A stretch of 64,000 nucleotides of DNA, from the NCBI GenBank assembly GCA_004764695.1, contig SMSO01000007.1, forward strand, positions 1,061,001 to 1,125,000. The letters run 5' to 3'. Both the position numbers and the translations under genes were made by a program. This stretch comes from Schizochytrium sp. TIO01 (lineage: Eukaryota; Sar; Bigyra; Thraustochytrida; Thraustochytriidae). Positions 42,257 to 52,812 of the stretch are shown here, piece after piece (position 1 is the stretch's first letter; every line of letters begins with the position of its first letter). The notes below the pieces were generated by a model, which was given only the letters and a program-made list of their open reading frames with translations, searched no databases and was not told the origin of the DNA.

Positions 42257-42718
42257 ATGGACGACCTGCCTAAAGAAGGAGAGCTAAACGAATTACTCTT
42301 CGGGCGACCAGGTAAAAACATTGATTCCCCTGAGAATATTCCCACAGAGAAGCCGGCAATTGAATTCCAAACAGCTCGCCGAGTTGCAGATGGAAAGGCT
42401 TTTCACCGGCTCTACATGAACAGATTCCCGTGGGAGTTTCTGATCATCATTGGAATGCTTTCCTTCGCGTGCTTCTTTCTCTATCTTCGCATGCGCAGAC
42501 TCTCTTCGGCTGTGCTGCAAAAGCGGCGCAGTTTGCGTAGAAAGAAATCCTCGGTGCGTCAGGAATCGCACTTGGATTCCATTGATCTGAGAGAAATGAT
42601 CCGGGGTGAAATTAGAGCCGCTCTAGCTGTTCAAACGGCAAAACATGAGCCAGGAGCAGCGGTGACTACTACCAGAGACGCAATGCCCTTATTGCCGCCT
42701 ATCCGCGTATCTTCTTAA
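42257..42718 (+). CDS. Single-span membrane protein
   Basis: 153 residues from ATG 42257. One membrane segment at about 58-76 (WEFLIIIGMLSFACFFLYL) is followed directly by a very basic stretch (RMRRLSSAVLQKRRSLRRKK), a strong positive-inside signal that places the C-terminus on the cytosolic or virion-interior side. It starts two bases after the previous stop and its end overlaps the opposite-strand Gln-rich ORF by 20 bp. No family recognised. Confidence 0.6.
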   Translation: MDDLPKEGELNELLFGRPGKNIDSPENIPTEKPAIEFQTARRVADGKAFHRLYMNRFPWEFLIIIGMLSFACFFLYLRMRRLSSAVLQKRRSLRRKKSSVRQESHLDSIDLREMIRGEIRAALAVQTAKHEPGAAVTTTRDAMPLLPPIRVSS

Positions 42719-45437
42719 TTTTCTTGGGCCGTGTGATGCCTCGGATATCTTGGATTTCTAGATCATTTCCTCGGCGCTTCCGCAAGCGCGGAACAACTTG
42801 CCTCCTCTGCTTTAACTTGTTTTGGTGCTCCGCGCGACGTTTTTCGTCGGCCTGTTTCACTTGCCTCTCTTTGCGATCAGCGGTTCGGTCTTCAACGGGT
42901 TCTCTTGCGAGCTCGTGTAGCAGGGGTTGCTCTTTCTCTTTTTGAGGTTTTTTGGGTTGCTGCTGTTGCCTTATTATTGGTTCGACCGGAGCACGTGGCT
43001 TAGTGTGAACAGGTTGTGGCTGTTGTTGCCTCTGCCCTGGTGTATCACTTCGATGTATGTTTTGGTAACTTTGTACTTGCTGACTGATTCTCGCAATCTC
43101 TTCGTTGGTCATAGGCTTTGGTGGTAGACTCTGCTGCTGCTGTTGGTTGTGGTAATGCTGCCGAGGTAACTGTGACTGTTGGTGATAAAATTGCTGTGGT
43201 TGTTTGCGGGGATACTGCTGCTGCTGGTGGTGGTTGTGGTAATGCTGCCGAGTCTGAGGCGGTTGCTGTGGCGGCTGTCGGTGATAAGGGGGTAGAGCAT
43301 GAGGTTGCTGCTGTTGCTGCTGCTGCCGCCCTGAAGATCCCGTGTAATTCATTCTTCGCAACCCATTCGACGTATCATCTTGCTTTATCGCTCTATTCCG
43401 AATTTGCAGAAACCGCCTCGTCGCTTCCTCTTTCGATAGGCTCGTTTCTGCTTGTCTGGAATATTGAGATCCGTTTCTTCGCTGTGGGGAAGGGGTTCTC
43501 TTTTTGCTTCTATTTGGATCTCTCTGTTCCGTCCTGCCCACTCGAGAATGCTCATTTCCGCTAACCTCGTTCTGGCGAGTCTTTGATGATAAAGTTGAAG
43601 CACCTGCAATACCTAAAGAAGCAAGGAAACCTCGGGATGCGGTAGCACCTGTTGCTGCTCCTTCTTGGAAATTCTGGTGTTTCCTGTTACCTGAATAGCC
43701 GTTGTCGCCTTGTTCGCGCTCGCCTACTTCACGAATGCTTTCCTGCCCCCTTCTTAATGCAGCTTGTTTCTTCTGCTCCTTGGCGTAATGCTTAACTCCC
43801 TGGTCGACCTTCTTTTGAAACTCAGTGAGGAAGTTGCGAGTCGAAGTACTGGCTTTGTCTACGGGCCCCCCTTGTCCCATGACAGAAGAAATTCCTTCGC
43901 CAACTGTACTCAGAATATCCGCTGCCTGGCGACTTCCTTGTTTTGCATAGCCGGATAGCTTATCAACGCCTCGAGCAAGATCGCTTGCAGAGACAACATA
44001 ATGCTTGCCGCGTGTATCCCTAAACCGGAAGTACCCGGATTGGTCGTTCTTGTGTACTACCGCCTCCTTGCCAAAGTCAATTCCGGAGCCAGGGAAACTG
44101 AATTGACTGCGATCCTTAAAGGATTTTACATCGACGAACTCTACCGGACTTCCGTCTCATTTCGCACCTGATGGGGAGAGTAAACTATTGAAACCATTCA
44201 AAGCTCTCGATCCTTGGGTATACATCTCACCAGCTAAACCATTTGATAGAGCTTTGGTCCCCTTTGATACCTTTTTCACCACTCCAAGAGCAAGCCCACC
44301 CCCGATAATGTTACCAAGTGCATCTACATTCGTATTCCACTGAGAGGTTCCGTTTCCAAAGAAGGAATTGTTGAAATTGTTCTCTAACTTCAGCACACCA
44401 GTGTTCAGTTCATGTCTCGCGGGATATATGTAAGGCATCATATCATACTGATGAGGTTGTTGTTGCTGTATGAGTTTATCCAAGCCTTTCATGCTGTCTG
44501 GGTAAGCGGATCCTTTGATACTTGGAAGCTCAGGACCGTTGACAGGATAAACCGATGGTCCTCCAGTAACAGAATCCGGAAGCTTGATTCTAGGCAACTT
44601 GGGATCTTGCAAAAGGTGGCGCTGTATTCTCAGTTGGCCCACAGTTGGTGCAGGAGGTCGCTCAGGGCCATTTCGCGCATAAACAGAGGGCGCAGGCGGT
44701 GTTTGCATTGAAGGCCTAAATCTATTTCGTTCTGGGTGCTGCAAGCGCTCCCTTTGTTCCCTTAATTGATCTGCTGTGGGTAAAGGGGGTCTTTCAGGAC
44801 CAAACACTCTCTGGTTCTGCGCTTGTGGCGCCCCTAACAAACTCTGCTGTTGCTCTTGTATCCGTTGCGGTTGTGGTCGGTCCAGGGCCTCTGGGTGGGT
44901 AGGTATTTCCCTCTGTGTATTACCACGGTTTCTATTGTTTCTGTAATTGTGAATGAGCCCTGCGAGGGATGCATAGAGATACTTTAGAAGGTTTCCAAAG
45001 TGTGAGACGCCGTTGCGAAAGACCCCAAAGAACACAAAGAAAATGAATGTTAGACCGAAGACCAGAAGCTGTAAGCCCGCAATTCTGTTATTCTGAATGA
45101 TGAGCACCAAGCCTGCAAGACAGGCCAGGACGCACATAAGCAAACCAATTAAGTAAACCACAGCGATATAGTCCTGGACCTTCCTGATTTTACTGTACCA
45201 CATTCTCACTTCCAGAAACGCCCAGGTTACAGCGCTACAAGCAATCAAGCTGATGAGAAAAATCTCGATGCATCGCCTTAGAACGTTCGCACTTGTGCTA
45301 TTCTGCTGCCTTTGCTCTGCATTGCCCGCCCTTTCGTAGAAAGCAAAGACGAAAATCAGTGCCACAGTAACAAGAAGCAGGGCAAACGAGCGAGTGCGCA
45401 ATTCATTGGTCCTCCTTACGAGGAAACTCTGATCCAT
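42699..45437 (-). pseudogene. Membrane protein with Gln/Pro-rich tail, interrupted by one in-frame TGA
   Basis: ATG 45437 opens 426 codons ending at TGA 44159-44157. The same frame stays open for 485 more codons to 42699 with no other stop. The first 92 of those have no ATG yet look coding (KHYVVSASDLARGVDKL). The N-terminal part has four membrane spans (about 18-36, 57-75, 93-114, 121-140), a Pro/Gln-rich region with three repeats of a GPERPPxP-type motif, and a Gly/Ala segment. The distal part is very Gln/Asn/His-rich and ends in a basic tail. It could be a nonsense mutation, a sequence error or a readthrough site. An independent gene for the last 393 codons is possible but would waste 92 clean codons. 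Confidence 0.7.
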
Positions 45438-45526
45438 CCTTTACTTGTTTGTTTTTCTTTATATTCTTCTCTTTGTTTTGTTGTCGTCGCGTGTTGCCGT
45501 TTGTTGACCCCTTTTATCTTACACGT

Positions 45527-46042
45527 CTATAAAAAATTACTTTTTTCGTGTTGCGGATCTATCTGGTGATGATGATATTGTTTCGCTTTCAGAAGTCGGG
45601 CCCAAAATACAATAATGAGAACCACTTTCAGCAAGGCCATGAAGATTCCCCACACGATGACGAAACTTACTATCCTGACGTCCAGGGTCCTCGAGTTGGG
45701 AAAGAAACAACAGATTACACCCGTCATAAATAGCAAGAGGGTGGCTAAACATAAGTAGCGCTGGGAGATGCTAAGATTTACTTGCTGCTCAGGGATATAC
45801 TCCAGACCAGTACAAATTCGGAACCAGAACACACCAGCAGAGAGCCACGAAAAGACAAGTCCGTAAATGAGAATGTAAGAGAGTGACCTGTACAAGGCAT
45901 CCTCGGAAGAAGCATCCTCGAGTCTCTTGCTCTTATTTGCGACGCTGAAATAAAACACAGTCTGCCAGGTTAGAACCGCTGCAATTGCAATGATTCCAAG
46001 ACCCAGCACCACCTCGATCAGTGACAATTTGTTGGAATTCAT
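45527..46042 (-). CDS. Four-span membrane protein
   Basis: 171 residues from ATG 46042 (MNSNKLSLIEV). It has four hydrophobic spans, roughly 9-29, 50-70, 86-106 and 120-142, with short loops and a His/Lys-rich C-terminus (YHHHQIDPQHEK). The spacing resembles the N-terminal four-span region of the neighbouring 42.7-45.4-kb protein. No known family seen. Confidence 0.6.
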   Translation of the reverse strand: MNSNKLSLIEVVLGLGIIAIAAVLTWQTVFYFSVANKSKRLEDASSEDALYRSLSYILIYGLVFSWLSAGVFWFRICTGLEYIPEQQVNLSISQRYLCLATLLLFMTGVICCFFPNSRTLDVRIVSFVIVWGIFMALLKVVLIIVFWARLLKAKQYHHHQIDPQHEKSNFL

Positions 46043-46185
46043 GATCACCTGCCTGTTTTTCTCGTCGTTCTCACCTTTTTCTTTTTCTTTCTTTCTTTCT
46101 TTCTTTTTATTCTATGATTTTAGTCGTTTCTTCTTCTTTTTTAATATTTTCCCCTTTTTTCTCTCTTTTGTCCTGTTGTCATTAA

Positions 46186-46359
46186 TTATTGCATATTCTG
46201 CCAAGTATAGAGAATTGTCATGGCAGAAAGAAGTAGCGTCAATGAACATATCATGGGCCACCAGAGACGCTGGGTGTGCATTGTGATGATCATACAAATC
46301 ATCGCATAAATGCAGCAGGATACTGCAATGGTAACAATACCAGTGGTTCGCGAAGTCAT
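46186..46359 (-). CDS. Small two-span membrane protein
   Basis: A 57-residue ORF, ATG 46359 to TAA 46188-46186. Two hydrophobic segments (IVTIAVSCCIYAMICMIII and MICSLTLLLSAMTILYTW) flank a short HTQRLWWP loop. It continues the run of minus-strand membrane genes and its start lies 77 bp from the 102-bp repeat array, which may hold its promoter. Confidence 0.5.
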   Translation of the reverse strand: MTSRTTGIVTIAVSCCIYAMICMIITMHTQRLWWPMICSLTLLLSAMTILYTWQNMQ

Positions 46360-46435
46360 TGGTTTGGTATTATTCCTTTTTTCTTTGTAAGCTTTTATTT
46401 CTTTTTTTGTTGCCTGGTTGATTCGCCCGCTTTTC

Positions 46436-47047
46436 CGGAGTGGTAAGGAGCTTAGATGTAGTACTTTTGAAAAGTACTACGTCTTAAATTGGAAAGTGTA
46501 CTAAAAGGCTATTTCTGGGCAAAGTCACGTACCCATACGGAGTGGTAAGGAGCTTAGATGTAGTACTTTTGAAAAGTACTACGTCTTAAATTGGAAAGTG
46601 TACTAAAAGGCTATTTCTGGACAAAGTCACGTACCCATACGGAGTGGTAAGGAGCTTAGATGTAGTACTTTTGAAAAGTACTACGTCTTAAATTGGAAAG
46701 TGTACTAAAAGGCTATTTCTGGACAAAGTCACGTACCCATACGGAGTGGTAAGGAGCTTAGATGTAGTACTTTTGAAAAGTACTACGTCTTAAATTGGAA
46801 AGTGTACTAAAAGGCTATTTCTGGACAAAGTCACGTACCCATACGGAGTGGTAAGGAGCTTAGATGTAGTACTTTTGAAAAGTACTACGTCTTAAATTGG
46901 AAAGTGTACTAAAAGGCTATTTCTGGACAAAGTCACGTACCCATACGGAGTGGTAAGGAGCTTAGATGTAGTACTTTTGAAAAGTACTACGTCTTAAATT
47001 GGAAAGTGTACTAAAAGGCTATTTCTGGACAAAGTCACGTACCCATA
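46436..47047. repeat. Six 102-bp tandem repeats with an 11-bp-arm palindrome
   Basis: Units start at 46436, 46538, 46640, 46742, 46844 and 46946, exactly 102 bp apart and essentially identical; the first has CTGGGC where the others have CTGGAC. Each holds GTAGTACTTTT, one central G, then the exact reverse complement. The array lies between divergent genes, about 430 bp upstream of the transposase-like ORF. An iterated binding site for its product, a promoter or a replication element are all possible. There are no unique spacers, so it is not CRISPR. Confidence 0.95.
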
Positions 47048-47479
47048 CGGAAAGTAGTAGATGGGTCTTAGTAAAGAATTGTATGTGGTTTACTATGGAC
47101 TAAGTATTTTTGAGTAGAATTCCTGGTCAAAAGCACGGCAGAGACTTGTTGAAGACGGTGCTTGGCAATCTGGAGAGATTCATTAAGCCTTCAGACGTGT
47201 CTGAGGGGATCCACTGGGCCTGCAGCTACATTCGAATACCTCAAAAGTAATTCATCTAACTCGCAGCGCGCGAAATTGCTCTTTTGTTGGAGTTCTTGCT
47301 CAGAATAGGAACGATAAGGCGCGGAGCGCGCAATTTTGTGAATATTGAGGTTTTACAGGCCTTCCTGAGCACCCGGGCAGCCTGTAATGAAAACAGAGGC
47401 TGGTAAATAGACTCCCTCAATTTTTAGCCCCCAACTTTGAATAATTGATGGAGGTATAGCGGTTTCCATACCTGCGCAA

Positions 47480-50400
47480 ATGGCCTCCACTATGAGTTCT
47501 CCAACACCGATGGAGGAAGGACAACATTGCTTCAGTTCTAGCATGCAGCAGCCAGATGAATGTCAAACTCAAACGAAAATCCCCTTTCCAGGATACCAAG
47601 GCATATATGAATCGCTCTCCAAGACCCAGCGCACAGTGGAGAAACTTGTAAAACGCCCTGCTTTAGAAGAGGTCCACAACAATATTCCACCTATCCCAAC
47701 ACAGAACGAGGATGGGACTTTCCAGCAAGCACAACATAAATCAAGCCCTGATGACGCAAATCGCAAAAAGAAATGTACCCATGAAGGTTGCATCTACATG
47801 AGTGGCTCGGTGAATCACTTACAGCTCACTTGGATGAAAAAGATCTTGAGTAAAAAAAAGGTATTTTGGTCAGACCTTTGGTTTCACCCCCGCCTACCAT
47901 CCTTCAATAAGAATCCCGACATAACGGAATACTTCTATAGGAGTTTCATTATTTGGCACCCTCATAAGCAATTTGGCCTTGGGGACCCTAAATGCCCTAC
48001 CTGCGAAAAGGACTTGAAATGGAAGGAATACAGGTATCGAACAGTGGAAGGGTTTTCTGATACTCACTATGCAGCAATTGCGATATATAAGTGCGCAACA
48101 CCTACCTGTAATAGCTCTACTTTCAACTCCCTAACTGATGCGTTTTTGCTGAAAGTCCCTGACTCGGTAATGCTCTCTTGCCCAATCTATCCTTTCGCAC
48201 ATTCGGCAGTCACGATAGAGGTTGTGGACCTCGTCTTTCACTCTGTAAGTGGGGGGAATGGAGGTCTTGCAAAAATATCTTCCATTCTTGCTAATAACCG
48301 GCTTGGAACATACCTTCGAAAGGCTTGCCTTTGGATTGATCATGTCAAGGAATATACGAAGAAGCAACTTGCGTCAGTTTTCTCCAGGCCTGCTTCATCA
48401 TTTCAAACAACTCTGAATGGGCAGGAAGGGCAAACAAGCCAAACTAGCAGATCTTCCGAGCTTCCTAGGTATCCTGAGTTCCCGGAGTTCATGGATCACT
48501 GTACCTATAATGGCAGCCTTGGTCCCTCAAGGCAGAATCTAGCTGAAATATTTAAACATACAGTAGACGAGCACAATGAATTTTGGAAGCGCTATATGGG
48601 TGGAATTACTGGCTTCAAAATTGCAGCTGACCATCACCATAACGTGAGTGGACGAGCTACCATTCCAGGCGAAGGAATGAGTGAGCGCACTGTCCCTTTG
48701 CATGGAGTACACGCCTGGATGAATGAGCGGCAGCAAATCGGATCCTTTGTTGGTACGAGGTCGACTACAACTCAGGAACGCGATGCTGTAGCACAGGAGA
48801 TGAAAGAGAGATTCGAAGAGCGAGGCGAAAAGCTTGTTATTGCTTGTTTAGATAAATGTTGTCTAGATAGTTCGTGGATCCTTCAACATTTTCCTGATGC
48901 CACTCCGATTCTTGACAATGCGCACCTTATAAGTCGATACTTTAAGCCACTCAAAAATAAGCCTGAAATGACCGGAGCTATTGAGAAATTTAAAAGGGAC
49001 CTTTCCAAAGCTATAACAGGTACTTCCCAAAGGCAAAAAATGTTAAAAGGTGTCGAAATTTTTAAAAAAATCGAAAAAGTCATCGATGATCTCAAGACGA
49101 TGGAGGCCTCTCAAAATGTTCCACTTGATAAACGGATAGTCACAGAGGATTTACTGAAGGCTCACAGTGATCAACGATGCCATATAGAGCACTGTCTGGA
49201 CCTTCCAGAAAACTGTCCATGGGCTATACATGATCGTTTTATGCGATGCATGATACTTCGCGGCACGAACCAGCTCGAAAACTTTTGGAGACATCTACGA
49301 GCGGTAACTCCTGAGTCGTGTAGTTTGGAGTATGCATTCAACCTCTGGCTTGCTTTTATTACGTCTTGGAACTTTATGAGAGAGATACAGTTTGATAAAA
49401 GATGGGGCTACTTACCAATTTCGCCACTTCATATGGCTTTGACTCAGCATATAAAATTGGAGCACTGTGAAGGGTTGTTTGCACCGCCGCCAGATGGCGC
49501 TAAAGGTATTGCAGAGCTCTTTTGTGTGCTCCCTCTTGCCCGAGAGACTAGCCCTCACATGTTTGGAATCCCTCCTACCTTCGCATCAACAGGAGTAAAT
49601 CTCGCTGGTGAATCTATTGACCCTGCATTCGCTTCAGCAATTTTAAGTCTCTCTATAGGTGAAACAACAGTCTTTGATCATACTATCGAAAAAGCTTTGC
49701 AGCATTGGGTGCCACACAGCAGTGACAAACAAGCTCGAACCCAGCCATCAGAAGATACCCAATCAGTGAGCCAAGAAGCTGCTTCTGATACAGAAAGTGT
49801 TGAAGGGCAGTTTATTACACCTAGGATTCCTCCCCCACGGACCTCAACTAGTCTGATGAATCCCAGACGAACAGCATATTCCGCACGGGCAAAGAGAGCT
49901 GGAAAGGGTGCAGAAATTAGGATGGGTCATTCTAATACATCTAAAAACCGATCTAACAGGAGATCAAAGGAGACGGGAAACCCTGCAAGAATGCGAAAGA
50001 ACTGGTTTGGGAGTACTTTGAACCAGATCCAAACACTCGCTGTTCATGATGAGACACTGGAGCAAGTTCACATAGTACCCAGTCAGAATACCATCATACC
50101 CTTATCTTCCTTACAAAACTCTGTTGGGAAGACTCCTTCTATATTTTACCAGTTCCAGGCTTCACTCAATCCATTCGAAAGACGTTTCCTACGTTTCATT
50201 GTCCTTCATTACTATCCTTGGCGTGATTATCTGCCTAATGATCTTCGTCAGATAGACACAAAGAATATCAACTATCGACTCCTACATAAGATGTGGAATG
50301 CTTTTGTTAATGGGTTCCATCGAAGTGATAACCCATTCAAGACATTCATCAAAATGCACACACAGGTACAACTTAAAAATGCTCTAGAGGCCTATGTTGG

Positions 50401-52231
50401 TCTTCTCAAGGTTACACCCTGTTCGGGTTTACCATCAAGGCTTCGTCAAGGTGAACTATCGCAATCCTTCAATCTTGCAGTGCAGAAGATCATTGAGGAA
50501 GGAGAAAGCTCGATGCAACAAAATGAATCAGTTCAAGGTAGTAACACCACTACTGAGATCTTCCAAGAACAAACAATTGTTACTACTAGAACTTATATGC
50601 GCCAAGTTTCTCATTCAAAGGAAGGTGAAGCAGATGGAAACAGAGGTATTACACATGAGCGTAGTGCAAACATCAGTATCGGGTCAGTCAACCCGAATGA
50701 AGACATTCATTCTGCCACGTTAGATACTAATAAAGCTGTGCCTATGATTAGTACAAGTATCAATCAGCCAGAGAGTGGAGATATAGGTCCACAGCTGGAC
50801 ACCCCTCAACAAGATGACGAGCATGTTCAGAATGTGGATGAGTCTGAGCTCAATATTATCGATAACCTTCAAACTACTATCGATGGAGAAGCCAGCGATA
50901 TTCAAGATGATAATCCGACTAGTACGCGTGAATGGGTGCTTAAGTTGAATCCAGAACTGTTTGATGCAGTGAGACAAGCGCCTAAGAGTGGAACAGGTCG
51001 TATCAAATGGCCATTTGTTTATGCCCAGTGGAGACGCATAGGGCTTCCAGTCCACATGAATACTAGCGTATATCACTCCTATAACAATTCTCTTAAGTTT
51101 AAACGCAAGAGAGATGCTCAAAAAAATAAAAATAGTCTGCGAAACGCCGTGATTCGCGCAGACAGTGATTCTAGGATCCACGAAAATATGTCTTGCTCAA
51201 TCCACAGAGAAGAAACACTCAGAATTAACAACTCGACTGATTTGGAGGAGGGATTGGAACCTCTAGTAGCTCTTTCTAACATAGTTCCTCCCGCTCCTGA
51301 TAATGAAATTGATAATAGTTTGATTTCTCAAAATACAAATAAGAAGATAAATGCGCCTGTACCACCTGGAAAAAGAAGAAAACTCAGGAAAACAGCTTCG
51401 GCATCTTCTAGTAGTAGCGAAAAGGAAGATAGTACACAGGATCAACCACCTTCTCAACCTCAGAGAAATTTACATACAGAAAAGCCTGGTTATCAAAATC
51501 TATCAATTCCAGAAAATGCTATAACTTCACAGATTTTGGGCCAGGTGCAGCAACAAAAAAGCAATAGTGTGAATATAAATGAGAGGGAAGATCTTGCTTC
51601 TCTCCAAAGTCTAGATGTGAGCGATGCGGATAATGAAAGAAATGGAAATGAAGATGTACAGGATGCTGATTTGAACAAAAATATACTTAGAAGGTCTCGA
51701 AGATTGTATGTATTAAGTTCAAAAGAAGACAGAACCTCTGCTACTCCCAAATCAGACGTGATTGAAAATCAAGAGCGTCGTATCGCCAGCACAAGCTCTG
51801 CACAAGGTACAAGAGATGGCGGCGACGTACAGAAGCACAAGCAGCAAATTGTTAAAACCTGTTGTACGCTTGGTGCTAAAGTGAAAAAGCTTTCTCAACA
51901 ACTAACTTTGGAGAGCATTGCACGCTGCGAAACGGAACTCCAAACACAAGCAAGCGCAACCAGTACTACACGTCAGTTCCTTCAATTTACGGAGGATGAA
52001 GATCAGCTCATAAAACATATCTGGGGTTGCGAACAAATTTTGATACGGCCCCAACAAGGGAGAAATACCACTATTAAATGGGGACCTTTTCAAAAACGTT
52101 GGTTATATTTAGTTGCTGTTCTAAAGCTCAGCAAAGAAGGTGACAATTACAATGTTTGTAACCGCGAGCAGTTGAGACAGCGCATGAAGTACATCAATCC
52201 AAATCCAAAACAACGAAAAAGAAGAAAATAA
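47480..52231 (+). CDS. Large DDE-transposase-like protein with zinc and SANT/Myb-like segments
   Basis: 1583 residues from ATG 47480 in one intact exon. An N-terminal Cys-rich region (CTHEGC, then CPTCEKDLKW...CATPTC, about 95-215) resembles the zinc region before transposase-like domains of the DUF6729 type. The catalytic-like core shows FKIAADHHHNVSGR (about 380), CLDKCCLDSSWI (about 455), ILDNAHLISRYFK (about 475) and RGTNQLENFWRHL (about 595), a plausible D-D-E order. After a Ser-rich linker, three segments have SANT/Myb-like spacing: YYPWRDYLPNDL near 910, IKWPFVYAQWRR near 1175 and FTEDEDQLIKHIW with IKWGPFQKRW near the C-terminus. The end is basic (NPKQRKRRK). The leader lacks the A-rich character of its neighbours, so it probably inserted separately. 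Exact transposase superfamily not assigned. Confidence 0.7.
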   Translation: MASTMSSPTPMEEGQHCFSSSMQQPDECQTQTKIPFPGYQGIYESLSKTQRTVEKLVKRPALEEVHNNIPPIPTQNEDGTFQQAQHKSSPDDANRKKKCTHEGCIYMSGSVNHLQLTWMKKILSKKKVFWSDLWFHPRLPSFNKNPDITEYFYRSFIIWHPHKQFGLGDPKCPTCEKDLKWKEYRYRTVEGFSDTHYAAIAIYKCATPTCNSSTFNSLTDAFLLKVPDSVMLSCPIYPFAHSAVTIEVVDLVFHSVSGGNGGLAKISSILANNRLGTYLRKACLWIDHVKEYTKKQLASVFSRPASSFQTTLNGQEGQTSQTSRSSELPRYPEFPEFMDHCTYNGSLGPSRQNLAEIFKHTVDEHNEFWKRYMGGITGFKIAADHHHNVSGRATIPGEGMSERTVPLHGVHAWMNERQQIGSFVGTRSTTTQERDAVAQEMKERFEERGEKLVIACLDKCCLDSSWILQHFPDATPILDNAHLISRYFKPLKNKPEMTGAIEKFKRDLSKAITGTSQRQKMLKGVEIFKKIEKVIDDLKTMEASQNVPLDKRIVTEDLLKAHSDQRCHIEHCLDLPENCPWAIHDRFMRCMILRGTNQLENFWRHLRAVTPESCSLEYAFNLWLAFITSWNFMREIQFDKRWGYLPISPLHMALTQHIKLEHCEGLFAPPPDGAKGIAELFCVLPLARETSPHMFGIPPTFASTGVNLAGESIDPAFASAILSLSIGETTVFDHTIEKALQHWVPHSSDKQARTQPSEDTQSVSQEAASDTESVEGQFITPRIPPPRTSTSLMNPRRTAYSARAKRAGKGAEIRMGHSNTSKNRSNRRSKETGNPARMRKNWFGSTLNQIQTLAVHDETLEQVHIVPSQNTIIPLSSLQNSVGKTPSIFYQFQASLNPFERRFLRFIVLHYYPWRDYLPNDLRQIDTKNINYRLLHKMWNAFVNGFHRSDNPFKTFIKMHTQVQLKNALEAYVGLLKVTPCSGLPSRLRQGELSQSFNLAVQKIIEEGESSMQQNESVQGSNTTTEIFQEQTIVTTRTYMRQVSHSKEGEADGNRGITHERSANISIGSVNPNEDIHSATLDTNKAVPMISTSINQPESGDIGPQLDTPQQDDEHVQNVDESELNIIDNLQTTIDGEASDIQDDNPTSTREWVLKLNPELFDAVRQAPKSGTGRIKWPFVYAQWRRIGLPVHMNTSVYHSYNNSLKFKRKRDAQKNKNSLRNAVIRADSDSRIHENMSCSIHREETLRINNSTDLEEGLEPLVALSNIVPPAPDNEIDNSLISQNTNKKINAPVPPGKRRKLRKTASASSSSSEKEDSTQDQPPSQPQRNLHTEKPGYQNLSIPENAITSQILGQVQQQKSNSVNINEREDLASLQSLDVSDADNERNGNEDVQDADLNKNILRRSRRLYVLSSKEDRTSATPKSDVIENQERRIASTSSAQGTRDGGDVQKHKQQIVKTCCTLGAKVKKLSQQLTLESIARCETELQTQASATSTTRQFLQFTEDEDQLIKHIWGCEQILIRPQQGRNTTIKWGPFQKRWLYLVAVLKLSKEGDNYNVCNREQLRQRMKYINPNPKQRKRRK

Positions 52232-52252
52232 AGAAAAGAAAGAAAGAAAGAG

Positions 52253-52307
<55 letters not shown>

Positions 52308-52308
52308 A
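52232..52308. repeat. (GAAA)n tract after the transposase-like gene
   Basis: About 18 GAAA units starting directly at the stop codon, with one GAGA interruption. Confidence 0.93.
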
Positions 52309-52728
52309 CCTTGCCAATCTCAGCCAATGAACCTATCTCTCATGGTACCCTATATACTTCTAGAAAACGAAAAGTCGATTTTTTAAATTAAAAACTTTTT
52401 CAGGGTTTTTCTTTTTGGGCGTCTTTTATGAAGAAATTTGGCCATTCCAAGGCTCAAATCGGGCGGGGCGGCGCTGCGCGGCCAAAAAGTTTACCTACTT
52501 TCTCCCTCCAGGGAGAAAATTAAAAGAAAATAAAAAGAAATGTTTAATTTAAAAATTTACCTACTTTTGCCCAATCTAAGTACCCTACCTAGCGGTACCC
52601 AACTACGTAAACTACTTAGGTAGTGTACCAGCAGTACTACAAACACCAAGCACTAAAAAGAAAGAAAGAAAAAGCTTGGTCCTGACTATTACGATAGCTT
52701 TCCCTCGTGGATGATTCCACAAACGTAC

Positions 52729-52812
52729 TCTAAAGATTGAAGGTTCTTGCATCCCTCGAGTGCCTTTGCGACGGCCTTTGCGCCCTCCGAGCCAATGTTG
52801 TTCCAACCAAGA
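52729..52812 (-). pseudogene. Orphan LRR exon
   Basis: A complete 84-bp phase-2 LRR exon (core LGWNNIGSEG, then AKAVAKALEGCKNLQSLE) with an intact CAG acceptor and GTACGT donor. It is nearly identical to the exon at 18592-18675, and the flanking intron text is shared too (about 52580-53110). No first or last exon of an LRR gene is found nearby. It is therefore a stranded fragment of the host LRR family inside the virus-like block. Confidence 0.8.

Noticed and set aside
46436-47047. CRISPR array
   Set aside because: The 102-bp units are contiguous and identical with no variable spacers, and the genome is eukaryotic.
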